From Anas platyrhynchos (lineage: Eukaryota > Chordata > Aves > Anseriformes > Anatidae): DNA of 64,000 nt. The notes beneath the pieces are model-generated. The model had not been told where the DNA came from, made no database searches, and saw only the letters and a list, made by a program, of their open reading frames with translations. Both the position numbers and the translations under genes were made by a program. Shown in pieces: positions 46,101 to 64,000 of the stretch. How positions within the stretch are numbered: the stretch's first letter is position 1; every line of letters begins with the position of its first letter. Location: assembly GCF_047663525.1 (NCBI RefSeq), contig NC_092602.1:3479501-3543500 (forward strand). The letters are read 5' to 3'.

Positions 46101-49100
46101 TTATTCTCCTCCTGCAGCTGTGCAATTTGGGTAAGAAGGTCCTGTGCTTCCCCTCGCCAGACATCCTCCACCAGTTCTAATTCCTAAAGGGTAGATTTAA
46201 ACACATTAAGAGTCTTGGACTGGACTATTCACAGATCAAACCAGTAACAATCCTACTTCGATTCTTACGGAAAGCAATTACAGGAGACTACTTTGAATTT
46301 CTTGGAAAATATTTACCTTTGTGATGCCAGCATCAAAAAAATGAGTACCAGTCTCTATATGCTAAATGCTGAATGTAAACACACGAGGAGTCAATTCCTG
46401 ATGCAAACGTTTTTGATGTGTGAGTTACCCAAAGAGTGGCTACTTACTCCCCATTTTTCTGTGAGAAGATTAAGCGGATTGCAATACAGCCAAACTCGAG
46501 CAAGAATTACCTCTTGCATCGCTAAAAGCAACCACGAAGGCTGTTATAAATGCCCCAGAAACATCACAGCACAGACAGGGGGAGGCAGCGTTAGGCTCAT
46601 TTGGAAGGAGCAGCATCTGAATTTCTGTTACAAAACAAGTGTAAAACATGGAGTGCCTGAGACTGTGCCGCAGACCCAGAGCTCATAGTCTGAATGGTAA
46701 ACACAAGACAAAACTGTGCTGCTTCTTACAGAAATTGTTCTGTATGGAAGTCTTGAGGGACATCTACGTTAGCGGCAGCGAGAACGGTCAAAACAGCAGC
46801 TCCCATTTGTCAGGACACCGCATGTCAACAGCAGCTGTCACCAATCCCAGTAAAGGTCAAATTAGGACAAAAAGTATAAGTGATCAAGGAAAAACGGTTG
46901 TATTAGAGTTTCATTTGTTCCAAACATCTTTGCCATAAACCATATTTCTGTAGTGGGGGCATTCTCTACTCTGTTTTCATGTGTATGCTTCAAACAGAAA
47001 AAGCTGCCTGCAAATCACTGCAGCCAGGCTGAGTCACTTGCTGACTTTCGCATTCATCCAGCAGGCCCCTCTCCTACCTAACAACAAAACACTCAGACAA
47101 CAACCCCGCCAAGCACAGCTCTAGGCTAAAATAAGCTCAGCTGAGAGATTAAAGGATAGCTCTCTGCTTTGAATGCATGCTCTTGACACTGGGAAATCAC
47201 ATTCCTATTGATTTCCGGGTCCAAATAAAATGCTATTTTATTCCAGCATTTATTATTGCATCACTATCATTTTATAACCTCTGTTAGTGTGCTACGAGCT
47301 TTGCAGAAAACACTATGATGGATTATAAACAACATATAGAGCATTGTAAACTATGCAGACTTGATTAAGAAAATTTCATGAATCGCAGCTATTTTTACCT
47401 GAAACTCTTGAGAAATACAAATCTGTAATTAAACTGTTTACTGCCCAGTGATACCTAGACGATTTACAGTGATGCTGCATGTTTTAACTCTGTAGCCAGA
47501 ACAATGTGCTGACCTAGTTTAGGAAATGAAACAGCACATTCACCAGCTATAAGCATACTGATAAAAAATAGAACACACAAAACCCCAGACTATCTAAACT
47601 TACCTAGTGTACAGGGAGCTACCCTGTAAACACACAACTATACCAAGGTTTAACCTGGCAAACGTTTTATTTATTGCTAATGAAGAGCCCGAGGAACTGT
47701 AGCAGAAGTAAACTCCTGAATCCTCACTGCCAGAGGTGTCTGACAGAGCAGGCAGGAGATCTGCAGGCCCATAGGTGCCAGCCAGCTTGGGACACTCCAG
47801 CCATGCTCAGCCAGGCAAGAAGGATTCCCACCTGAAGGCTGAGTGCTCTGAGTGCTAAAACCCCATCAATTGCTGCTTGCCAAGGACCGCTAAAAGCTGC
47901 CTGAATTGGCTTTTGGATGCTTCTTGTTCACAAGTGTGTCCCAGTCTCTGGCCTTTTGTGTTTACCAGTATCTGTCCTGTGAGAGTTCGCCTTGAAACGC
48001 TCGCACTGGAAGACAGTAGGATGTGACACTACTGGACTGCAGCAATGCAGCGCACTGGGAATCGACTTAATTTAAAAAAATGCATCGTATATTTTATTTT
48101 CCCCACTGAATGTTTCCACACAAGTTTCCCATGGATTGTCTGAACGCTCCATGAGCCACTCTGTGACTACTGGAGAAACCAGCAGAGTACTGGTGGTTAG
48201 CTGGCAGGGGCTGGGTGGCACCTGGCAAGCACAGTCGTACGTGGCTGACACGTTTAGGAAACTTCTTAACACAGGCGTGGACTTCAGAGGCATCTATGCA
48301 GACTGTCAGCTTTTCCAGCGATACTGGATGCTGCTACCAGGCTCAGGTCAGTGTCCATTTCACCAGGCAGCGTTTTTTTGGTATCTAGAGATAAAGAATT
48401 CCTGCTGGCTGACAGTACAACGGTCTCAGGGAAACCAGCAGAGATCTGACTGCAGACACAGCACAGGACCAGCACAACAGCCCACCGCTTGCTTCCATGA
48501 TCTGTTAGAAGACAAAGGCATGGGTTTGGGATGTGCTGTAATTGCATCCATTCTCTGGACCAGTAGCCTTCATTTTCTGGAGACTTACCAGGGCTTTATA
48601 CACTAAAGATCTTCTACCATCCTTTTCAGGACCCTGTCCTAAGACTCCTTCTGCAAAACATTGCAAGAATTGCCCTGGATTTTTCATATGCTAAGCACAA
48701 GTCCCCAAGCTGATTCTTTTAAACAGACCTAAAACTTCCTCAAATAAATTCAAACTAACACTTGGAGCTTGGGGTCTCACTTCCAGAAATTCCCCATTTC
48801 CTCTTTAATCTGGGCCTGTCAGAGCAAGCAGGGATGGATCGAGGCAGCAGCGATGCTTTAGCAGTCCCTTGCTAGAAGAACCATTTACTTCAATCAGTTA
48901 TCCGCCTGGTATGAAAATTAGATCTGGCACTTCCATTGCACCAAGTGGCACAGCTCATGCTGTCCTGCTGCATGAGGGTAACAGGATACGGGAAATGATC
49001 TCCATCCACCCTGGGCTTTCATGGGGTTGGGGACGCTGCACCAACCATGGGTCAAGCCGAGGGACCTCGTGCTGTCAGAGGATGGAGCAGGAGCCTGGGG

Positions 49101-49824
49101 GAGCGCTCCTCCCTGCTCTTCAGCTCAAACACTGACCTGAAATCCTCGGTCCTCTGTCTCTCTCCTATGCCTTGCCTACCTGATGAGCATGCCAGGAAGA
49201 TCAGAGGAGCTCTGGAGAGACAAGGGTATCGCAGGCACTGACTTCTCCTGGCCTAGCAGGAAGCGGCGCAGTCAGGAGAGAGGAGCACTTGGAGGGAAAC
49301 GCACTGAGAAGGAAAGGCGGCGACTGGGGAAGGGCTGGGGGACGGGAAGGAGGCAGGGAACTTCCAGGAGGGAATTAAAACACCCCAATGACAACCACAC
49401 ACCCAAACCCCCGGCGGTGGTGAGGCAGCATCCCCATGGGGCTCTCCCAGCCTCCTCCCCGCTCTCCCCCAGGCCGTCGGGGCCCGTATCCCCCATATCC
49501 CCCCGTATCCCCCCGCACCTTCTGGTGCTTCCTCTCCTTCTCGATGCGATCCATCCTCTCCAAGCGGAGCCGGTCGAGCTCCAGGCGCAGCTCCTCCAGC
49601 TCGGGGTTGATGTGGTTGCGGCTCACCAGCACCTCGAGGATCTCCAGCACCCTCACCACCTTGGGCATGAGGCGGGCGATGGCCTCGCAGCCGTGCTGGT
49701 CGATCACCCGCTCAAACTCCTGCCCCACGGCCGAGGCGATGTCGTACACGTCCATCACCGTCAGCTCCGCCGCGTTCTTCTCCAGGGCGGGCGGCGCCAC
49801 CACGCCAACGCCGCCGCCGTCCAT
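27799..49824 (-). CDS. RILPL1: RILP-like protein 1
   Basis: Minus-strand coding exons: 49824-49519, 46183-46033, 41081-40963, 40136-39918, 35255-35083, 34663-34571, 27943-27799. They join to 401 codons; human has 403. The protein is a coiled-coil dimer that binds LRRK2-phosphorylated Rab8/Rab10 and limits ciliogenesis at the mother centriole. The RH1 domain is in exon 1 ([18 protein letters not shown]). Long coiled coil covers roughly residues 75-265, including [22 protein letters not shown]2 is at about 279-325 with [20 protein letters not shown]; Arg289 and Arg291 are the phospho-Rab contacts. The C-terminus ends [12 protein letters not shown] as in human. Start context GCCATGG is strong. 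The second intron uses a GC donor (CATGAAG followed by GCAAGT at 46032) paired with AG at 41083-41082; no GT donor there keeps the frame. The other introns are GT-AG. Confidence 0.97.
27944..34570 (-). other. RILPL1: RILPL1 intron 6
   Basis: A 6.6-kb intron before the last coding exon. No exon with homology, RNA gene or interspersed repeat was recognised by eye, only short A-rich tracts. Open frames on both strands are short and unsupported. Confidence 0.7.
35256..39917 (-). other. RILPL1: RILPL1 intron 4
   Basis: A 4.7-kb intron carrying the CR1 copy at about 37655-39046, in the same orientation as the gene. The remaining 3.3 kb shows nothing recognisable. Confidence 0.8.
37655..39046 (-). 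mobile_element. 5'-truncated CR1 LINE with open reverse transcriptase frame
   Basis: On the minus strand one open frame of about 436 codons runs from the 5' break near 39046 (reading [18 protein letters not shown]) to a TAG at 37738-37736. It covers most of the reverse transcriptase and the whole C-terminal part of CR1 ORF2: [24 protein letters not shown], the catalytic FADDT, and the tail common to chicken-repeat elements. The usual short CR1 3' UTR follows and ends in the direct repeat ATTCTGTG ATTCTGTG at 37670-37655. The 5' part of ORF2 (endonuclease) and ORF1 are absent, the usual outcome of incomplete reverse transcription. The complete absence of stops over 1.3 kb implies a fairly recent insertion. 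No target-site duplication is obvious, normal for CR1. Confidence 0.95.
40137..46032 (-). other. RILPL1: RILPL1 introns 2 and 3
   Basis: Intron 3 covers 40962-40137 and intron 2 covers 46032-41082. Intron 2 contains the 9-bp minisatellite at 43685-43788 and A/CAAA-rich simple stretches near 42903-42945 and 43125-43162. Nothing else was recognised. Confidence 0.75.
43685..43788. repeat. 9-bp purine minisatellite (GAAAGGAAG)n
   Basis: About 11.5 head-to-tail copies of a 9-base all-purine unit, nearly perfect, in RILPL1 intron 2. Because 9 is divisible by 3 the array is open in several frames, reading Lys-Glu-Gly on plus and Phe-Pro-Ser on minus. This accounts for apparent small proteins at this place. 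Homopurine mirror-like arrays can adopt triplex DNA and vary in length. Confidence 0.93.
46184..49518 (-). other. RILPL1: RILPL1 intron 1
   Basis: A 3.3-kb intron between the RH1-domain exon and the first coiled-coil exon. No repeat, RNA gene or alternative exon was recognised. The longest open frames (48136-48606 plus, 49183-49854 plus) show no protein family features; the latter is antisense to exon 1. Confidence 0.7.
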
Positions 49825-50330
49825 GGCTCGCCCGGCCCCGCGGAGCCCTCATAGGCGGCGGGGAGCCCCCTCCTCACGGGGCGCTCTCCTGGCCGGGGAC
49901 CCCCTGCCCGGCTCGGCTCTGCCCTGCCCGGTGCTGCTCTGCCCCGGGGGGACGCGGCTCGGAGGGCTGGGGGGGGCTCGCACTTGGCCGGGAGGGAGGG
50001 GAGGGGACGGGGAGGGGACAGGGAGGGAGGGCAGGGGAGGGCGAGGGCTCCCCGCCACCTCCTCCTCCTCCTCCCGGCCTCGCCCCGAGCTCGGGGCCAA
50101 TGGAAGGCACCGGGAGGGCCGGGGGAGGCCCCGCGCATGCCTGGGACCGGCGAGGGGAGGCCGCCGGGGGAGGCTGCTCGGGGTTCGGTGCCCGCCCGAG
50201 GCTGCTGCGGGGAGAGGGGCCCCCGGCGGAGGGGTGCTGGGGCTCGGGGCGCTGCTTGTGCCCGGGGTTCCCCAGGAAAAGCCTCGTGTGGGTGGGAAAA
50301 AGCGCGGTGAGGTTTTGGGGGTCTGCCTCA
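49825..50330 (-). promoter_or_regulatory. RILPL1: RILPL1 CpG-island promoter and 5' UTR
   Basis: Strongly GC-rich sequence upstream of the RILPL1 ATG at 49824, with many G runs on plus at 49990-50040. No TATA box. The start site is not determined. Open frames here on both strands are composition artefacts. Confidence 0.5.
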
Positions 50331-51740
50331 GTGCTGCCCAGCTCTCCAGGCTGTACTCAGCACTGGTAAGGCTTCACCGCAGCGTCTGTGTTGTTGCAGC
50401 ATCCAGGGGTCACCACAGCCCCCGTGTTCAACGCTGTCAGGGAGATGATTCCCACTGCAAAAGAGTTAACGAGGGCTGAGGGTAACGGGTGGCTCCACAC
50501 AAACGTAATGGGAGCCACAAAACCAAGTTCTGTGTGATGGTAATGGTCTTGCTCGCAACGTTTTTGGGTTTAGGTCCTTGCTCTGCAAGAGTAAAGAGAG
50601 TCTTTATGCCTGGACATGTGTTCAGGGTATCACTGAGGACTTCATGTGCAGAGGTAGTTTGCTGGCACAAATCAGCTTAGTGATGAGTCACATTAAACCA
50701 AGACACATTCTTCTGGTTAAGATTTTCAGTACTTTTGCCTTCAGGTGTGACCGTGTGCTTTTGAATGTTCTTAGGGTGATTAGTGAGAGGTGCTGTGGAT
50801 GAGACTTAAGATATAAATGTGCCCTGAATTGCTCTAAGTCCTAATTCCGCTACTTTACACAGCACAGGAATACTGCGTTAAATTTTGGACCAGAGACTGC
50901 GAGTGATGTCAAACACTGGAATTAGTCAATGGAAATAAAACTGAAGTTACGAAAACAAAGCTTGGAATGACTAATACATGCTGCATGTTGGGAATACAGA
51001 ATTAACTCTCTTATTTTTGGCAGATGCAAAATGCCAGTGCAAGTGAATGGGAGATTTAAGTGACATGAGAAGCAACACTGTGACACTCAAACTTATTTGT
51101 GCCACTGTGTCAGCATTGCATTCAGTCACACGTGATGTTTAAGACACTTCCTTGTGTGCTGTCAGCCAGCTCTGGTCTTTGTTGACCTGGACCATTAAGT
51201 TAAAAAAAAAAAAAAAGCCTCCATACATCTGAGTTTGACATTCAATTGCCGATTTTATAATAATAATCAACGATATCCTGTGAAAATGTATCTACATGTA
51301 GTTTGTGAAACTTCTTGCCAAAACGGAATACCACAGGAAGCTGCCCAAAGTCCCAGGGAGAGCAGGAGGAGGATGAATAATGGCACAGTCATCCTTTCCT
51401 GGCCAGCGCTGCTTACGAAACCATGAAACGTGGTAGCAGCGTGAGCAGAACTTTGGGAGAGAGCTCTGCAGAACCTCGGGGATCAGACGGGATGGGAAGT
51501 GAGAATTTGGTCTGAGTTAGTGATGAGAACGTGTTCATACCACCAGCACTCAGTATCTGATTTCCTGTTGTTATGTACAAATGCATGCAGGGGAAAAAAA
51601 GTAATAATTTAGAGAATGTGCTAGTGACAAAGTACTTTGAGGCATATGACTCGGGGGGCTCACTGAAACGTGTCAATGTTTCACACGGAAGCCGGTTTGT
51701 GCTTAGTGTGTAAACGCTACGGGGCTGCTCGCAGCCTCCG
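50331..51740. other. Spacer between RILPL1 and TMED2 promoters
   Basis: Ordinary AT-rich sequence with a poly-A run at about 51201-51214. No exon or repeat was recognised. Confidence 0.6.
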
Positions 51741-52190
51741 ATGCTGCCGGGAGCTCTCGGTGCTTCCCCGGGGCCGCCCTGCCCGTTACCGCGCCCCCCC
51801 CCGCCCCGGGGCCGCCTCAGCGCCTCAGGCCCCGCGCTCCCGCCCGGTTGCCAGGCAACGCCCCCCCTCCCTCAGCCAACGCCGCTCCTCCGCTCTCCGA
51901 TAGGCCCACCATCCCCGCCGCGCGCTGATTGGCTCTCCCCAGTGCCTCTCCGCGCCCCTCTCCGTTCTCATTGGTCTCTCCGCGCACGATCCCCGCCCCC
52001 TCCCCATCCCGCGCTCCCCTCCCCACCCTCCCCTCCTTTTGTCCCTCCCCGGCCGCCGTCTCCCCGGCCCGTACGTGGCAGCGGCGCGGCGCTGACCAAT
52101 GAGCGTCGGCCCCGTGCCCCCGGAAGCGGCGTGGCTCGCGACCGGAAGCGCCGTCCCCCTCTTCCTGCCGCCCCGCCGCTGGGCTCCGCC
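51741..52190 (+). promoter_or_regulatory. TMED2: TMED2 promoter with RFX X-box, CCAAT and paired ETS sites
   Basis: A palindromic X-box, GTTGCCAGGCAAC, lies at 51847-51859. Inverted CCAAT boxes (ATTGG) are at 51928-51932 and 51970-51974, and a forward CCAAT at 52096-52100. Two identical ETS-type CCGGAAG sites sit 22 bp apart at 52120-52126 and 52142-52148, just before the ATG at 52191. This is a typical TATA-less housekeeping promoter. The X-box is unusual for a secretory-pathway gene. Confidence 0.6.
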
Positions 52191-56730
<4,540 letters not shown>

Positions 56731-58105
56731 GAATACTGTTCCTGGTCCTGGATTTCAGTTCACTATCTACCAAACATCCTGGTCACAAAAAAAGAGTCAT
56801 TTAGTTTCTAAACCCTCTTTACTGAACTGTAAAACTTATTTGCTTACGTTCCTTCCTAGTTAAAAATGAATTGTTTTTATATATCTTCTGTAGCAAAAGC
56901 TATGCTGAAATCTCATCACTTGATTGGCATATTTTTTTCACTTCAATCTGCCTAGTCTGTATGCTAAGCGAGGTCCAAGCAAGCCGCAAACGCTGTAACT
57001 CAACTGTAGTAACAAGCAATGTCGGTGTCGTTTCTAACTTTCTGTTTCCATAAGTACTTGCAGTTCTGTCTAGGGAAAACGGTACAAGGCCCTAATGTGA
57101 CTTGCATTTTTCACGTCTTTAACCCTGCAGTAGGTGTTATGAAAGAATCCCTTCTTCACGTATAGAAACCACCAAGGAGGAGCAATTGGAACTTTATTCT
57201 GAGGAACTTTATTCTGGTAATGAATGGAAGACAGATGACAACTTCCACTCTAGTATGTATACCTGGTTAAAATTGAAAAGGAAGTCTTTAGTAACAGTCC
57301 CAAGTACTCCAACTTATTTGTGAAGCTTTTTAATTAAGTGGTCGATTATCAAAATACGTTCTCTCCTCTACCAAGTGTTCACCATATGATTTTTAGTCTC
57401 TCACCGGTTTCCTATCGAAGCCAATCGTGCAGTGTCTTGGCAAACAATAGTTGGCCCTTTGGTTTTTGCAGCTCCAAAGCTCAGCCTGTTGGTGCTATTG
57501 CAGAATGCAGTAGTGTTCAGGAAATCTGGATTCCAGATGCCAAAGGGTTAATGATTCTGGGGGTTTATTGCGATGCTATGCAGCCCTTGTATTTAAGTTA
57601 AGTGGCAGCCTCTGCCATTATCTGGTCATAATTAGCATAATGCTAAATACTGGTGTGTTTTCTTTTTCAGGCACATGTAGATTTGTTTTTGTATAAAGTT
57701 ACTTTCCTTGGTATCTGATGATCGGTTTAAAATTAAAGCAGCGTCTGGTGTGGGTGCTGAGCCAGGATTATGTTGTGACTGATGTACATTAGTTGTAATC
57801 ATTTTTGGGGTGGGGGGGGACCTTTTCCAGGGGGGAGCCTCTACAAGTTACACACAACAGTTTTGTACAATTAATTTAAAATTTGTTACAGGTTTTCATG
57901 TTCCAGGTAAAGATTTTTCAACCTCGGGCAAACACTTGCAGCAGTTCTTCAGCAAGGTGGCTGTTACACCTTATTGCAACTGTTGTGTGCCAATATTTTT
58001 GTGTAAAACACGCAAAATTGAATTCTGAGATGTACATTTAAAATTGCTTGTGAATCTACATATGACCCAGGTTCGATAAAATAAACAAATTCTTTAAAAA
58101 AAGAA
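56731..58105 (+). other. TMED2: TMED2 3' UTR
   Basis: Follows the TAA at 56728-56730. An ATTAAA at 57732-57737 and an AATAAA at 58080-58085 are candidate poly(A) signals. The distal one gives a UTR of about 1.37 kb and lies only about 390 bases before the DDX55 start codon. Confidence 0.65.
58080..58085 (+). terminator. TMED2: Poly(A) signal of TMED2
   Basis: Canonical AATAAA at the end of the last AT-rich stretch, with T-rich sequence about 40-90 bases downstream. It is the final plus-strand signal before the DDX55 promoter. Confidence 0.65.
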
Positions 58106-58269
58106 AAAGAAACAAGAAAGCTTGTCTCTTTCTTCTTTGAGCTTACGAGGGGCTGCTTGGCACTTGAATTTTTTTTGTGTGAAATATTTCTTTGGGTGTT
58201 GGGAAGTCGTTAGGCTGCTGCCCTTATGTTGAAGGAATTAAAGGTAATTGTACACTGGCATTGGTGCTA

Positions 58270-58474
58270 CTGGGCTCTGGCGCTGCAGGGCCTCCAGCAG
58301 CGCCTGAAGGGGCGATTTCCCTTAAAAACGGGATTTTTTTTGTGGTACCTGGGGCTGCCGCGGGGCGTCGCGCAGGGCCGGAACCAAAGCTCCGCGGGGC
58401 GAGTTTCCGGGGGGGGCCCCGCCGCGGCCGGACGCTGTGAGGGGGAAGGGCCCTGGCGGCGGGACCGGGTCGAG
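58270..58474 (+). promoter_or_regulatory. DDX55: DDX55 CpG-rich promoter and 5' UTR
   Basis: An abrupt rise in GC content begins near 58270 and runs into DDX55 exon 1. No TATA box is seen. The whole promoter must fit in the roughly 370 bases after the TMED2 cleavage site. Confidence 0.5.
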
Positions 58475-63690
<5,216 letters not shown>

Positions 63691-64000
63691 GTAATTCACA
63701 GCAGGACTGGTATCTTTTACTGTTCTTCAGAATACAGTGTTTGATTTGGCAAAAAAACCACAACACAGTAGTGTTATTCAGGAGCTACAACTACCCATTC
63801 CTGTTCTCAAAGTTACTTTCTGCAATGTCAGATTCTGACAAAACTCCTATTTTCTCAAGAAAATCAGACAAAAGATTTAATTAGCAAGTTTGACTGAAAC
63901 AGACATAAGCACAAGTAAGTGTGACTTAGCATTGTTACTAGTATAAGTGATAGAATGAAAGATAACTTAAAGAGTCATGAAAAAAAAAAATAACTTTTTA
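63691..64000 (+). other. DDX55: DDX55 intron 12 (partial)
   Basis: Begins with donor GTAATT after the first base of an Asp codon and runs off the window. Nothing further is seen. Confidence 0.8.

Noticed and set aside
49183-50479. Plus-strand frames of 223 and 347 codons over the RILPL1 first exon and promoter.
   Set aside because: They are antisense to a conserved coding exon and then continue into CpG-island sequence.

Overview
The window is vertebrate nuclear DNA, almost certainly from a bird. Genes are split by GT-AG introns and start in CpG-island promoters. The one clear interspersed repeat is a CR1 LINE with the 3'-terminal direct repeat (ATTCTGTG)2 typical of avian CR1, and introns are short. 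The gene order SBNO1(-) KMT5A(+) RILPL2(-) SNRNP35(+) RILPL1(-) TMED2(+) DDX55(+) is the one I know from human 12q24.31 and chicken chromosome 15. I cannot name the species. Gene names rest on recalled vertebrate protein sequences aligned by eye, with no database search.

Layout. 1-2160: first intron and probable first non-coding exon of SBNO1 (minus). 2160-3030: a CpG island with seven CACGTG boxes, an A-rich tract, YY1 and TCTCGCGAGA sites and four NRF1 palindromes, suggesting a second, plus-strand promoter. 3030-5900: intergenic. 5900-17830: KMT5A, eight coding exons, 341 codons, long 3' UTR. 17910-22380: RILPL2 on the minus strand, four coding exons, tail-to-tail with KMT5A and head-to-head with SNRNP35. 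22380-24175: SNRNP35, a non-coding first exon and a single coding exon. 25130-49900: RILPL1 on the minus strand, seven coding exons; intron 4 holds the CR1 copy, intron 2 holds a 9-bp minisatellite, and intron 2 has a GC-AG splice pair. 49825-52190: CpG-rich promoters of RILPL1 and TMED2 separated by about 1.4 kb of plain sequence. 52191-58105: TMED2, four constitutive coding exons plus a probable 21-nt in-frame microexon. 58475-64000: DDX55, first twelve coding exons; the gene runs off the right edge.

The genes do not form one pathway. KMT5A is the H4K20 monomethyltransferase. SNRNP35 belongs to the U11/U12 minor spliceosome. DDX55 is a DEAD-box helicase linked to ribosome biogenesis. TMED2 is a p24 cargo receptor of the early secretory pathway. 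RILPL1 and RILPL2 are paralogues that bind phosphorylated Rab8/Rab10 and act at the centrosome and primary cilium. Their last three coding exons match in content and intron phase, so they are a local duplication now flanking SNRNP35. All coding exons were joined by hand with reading frame and phase checked at every junction. I found no bacterial-type, CRISPR or viral system. The most useful unexplained items are the TMED2 microexon, the RILPL1 GC-AG intron, the unusual architecture of the 2.2-3.0 kb promoter island, the possible 81-residue N-terminal extension of RILPL2 and the young-looking CR1.
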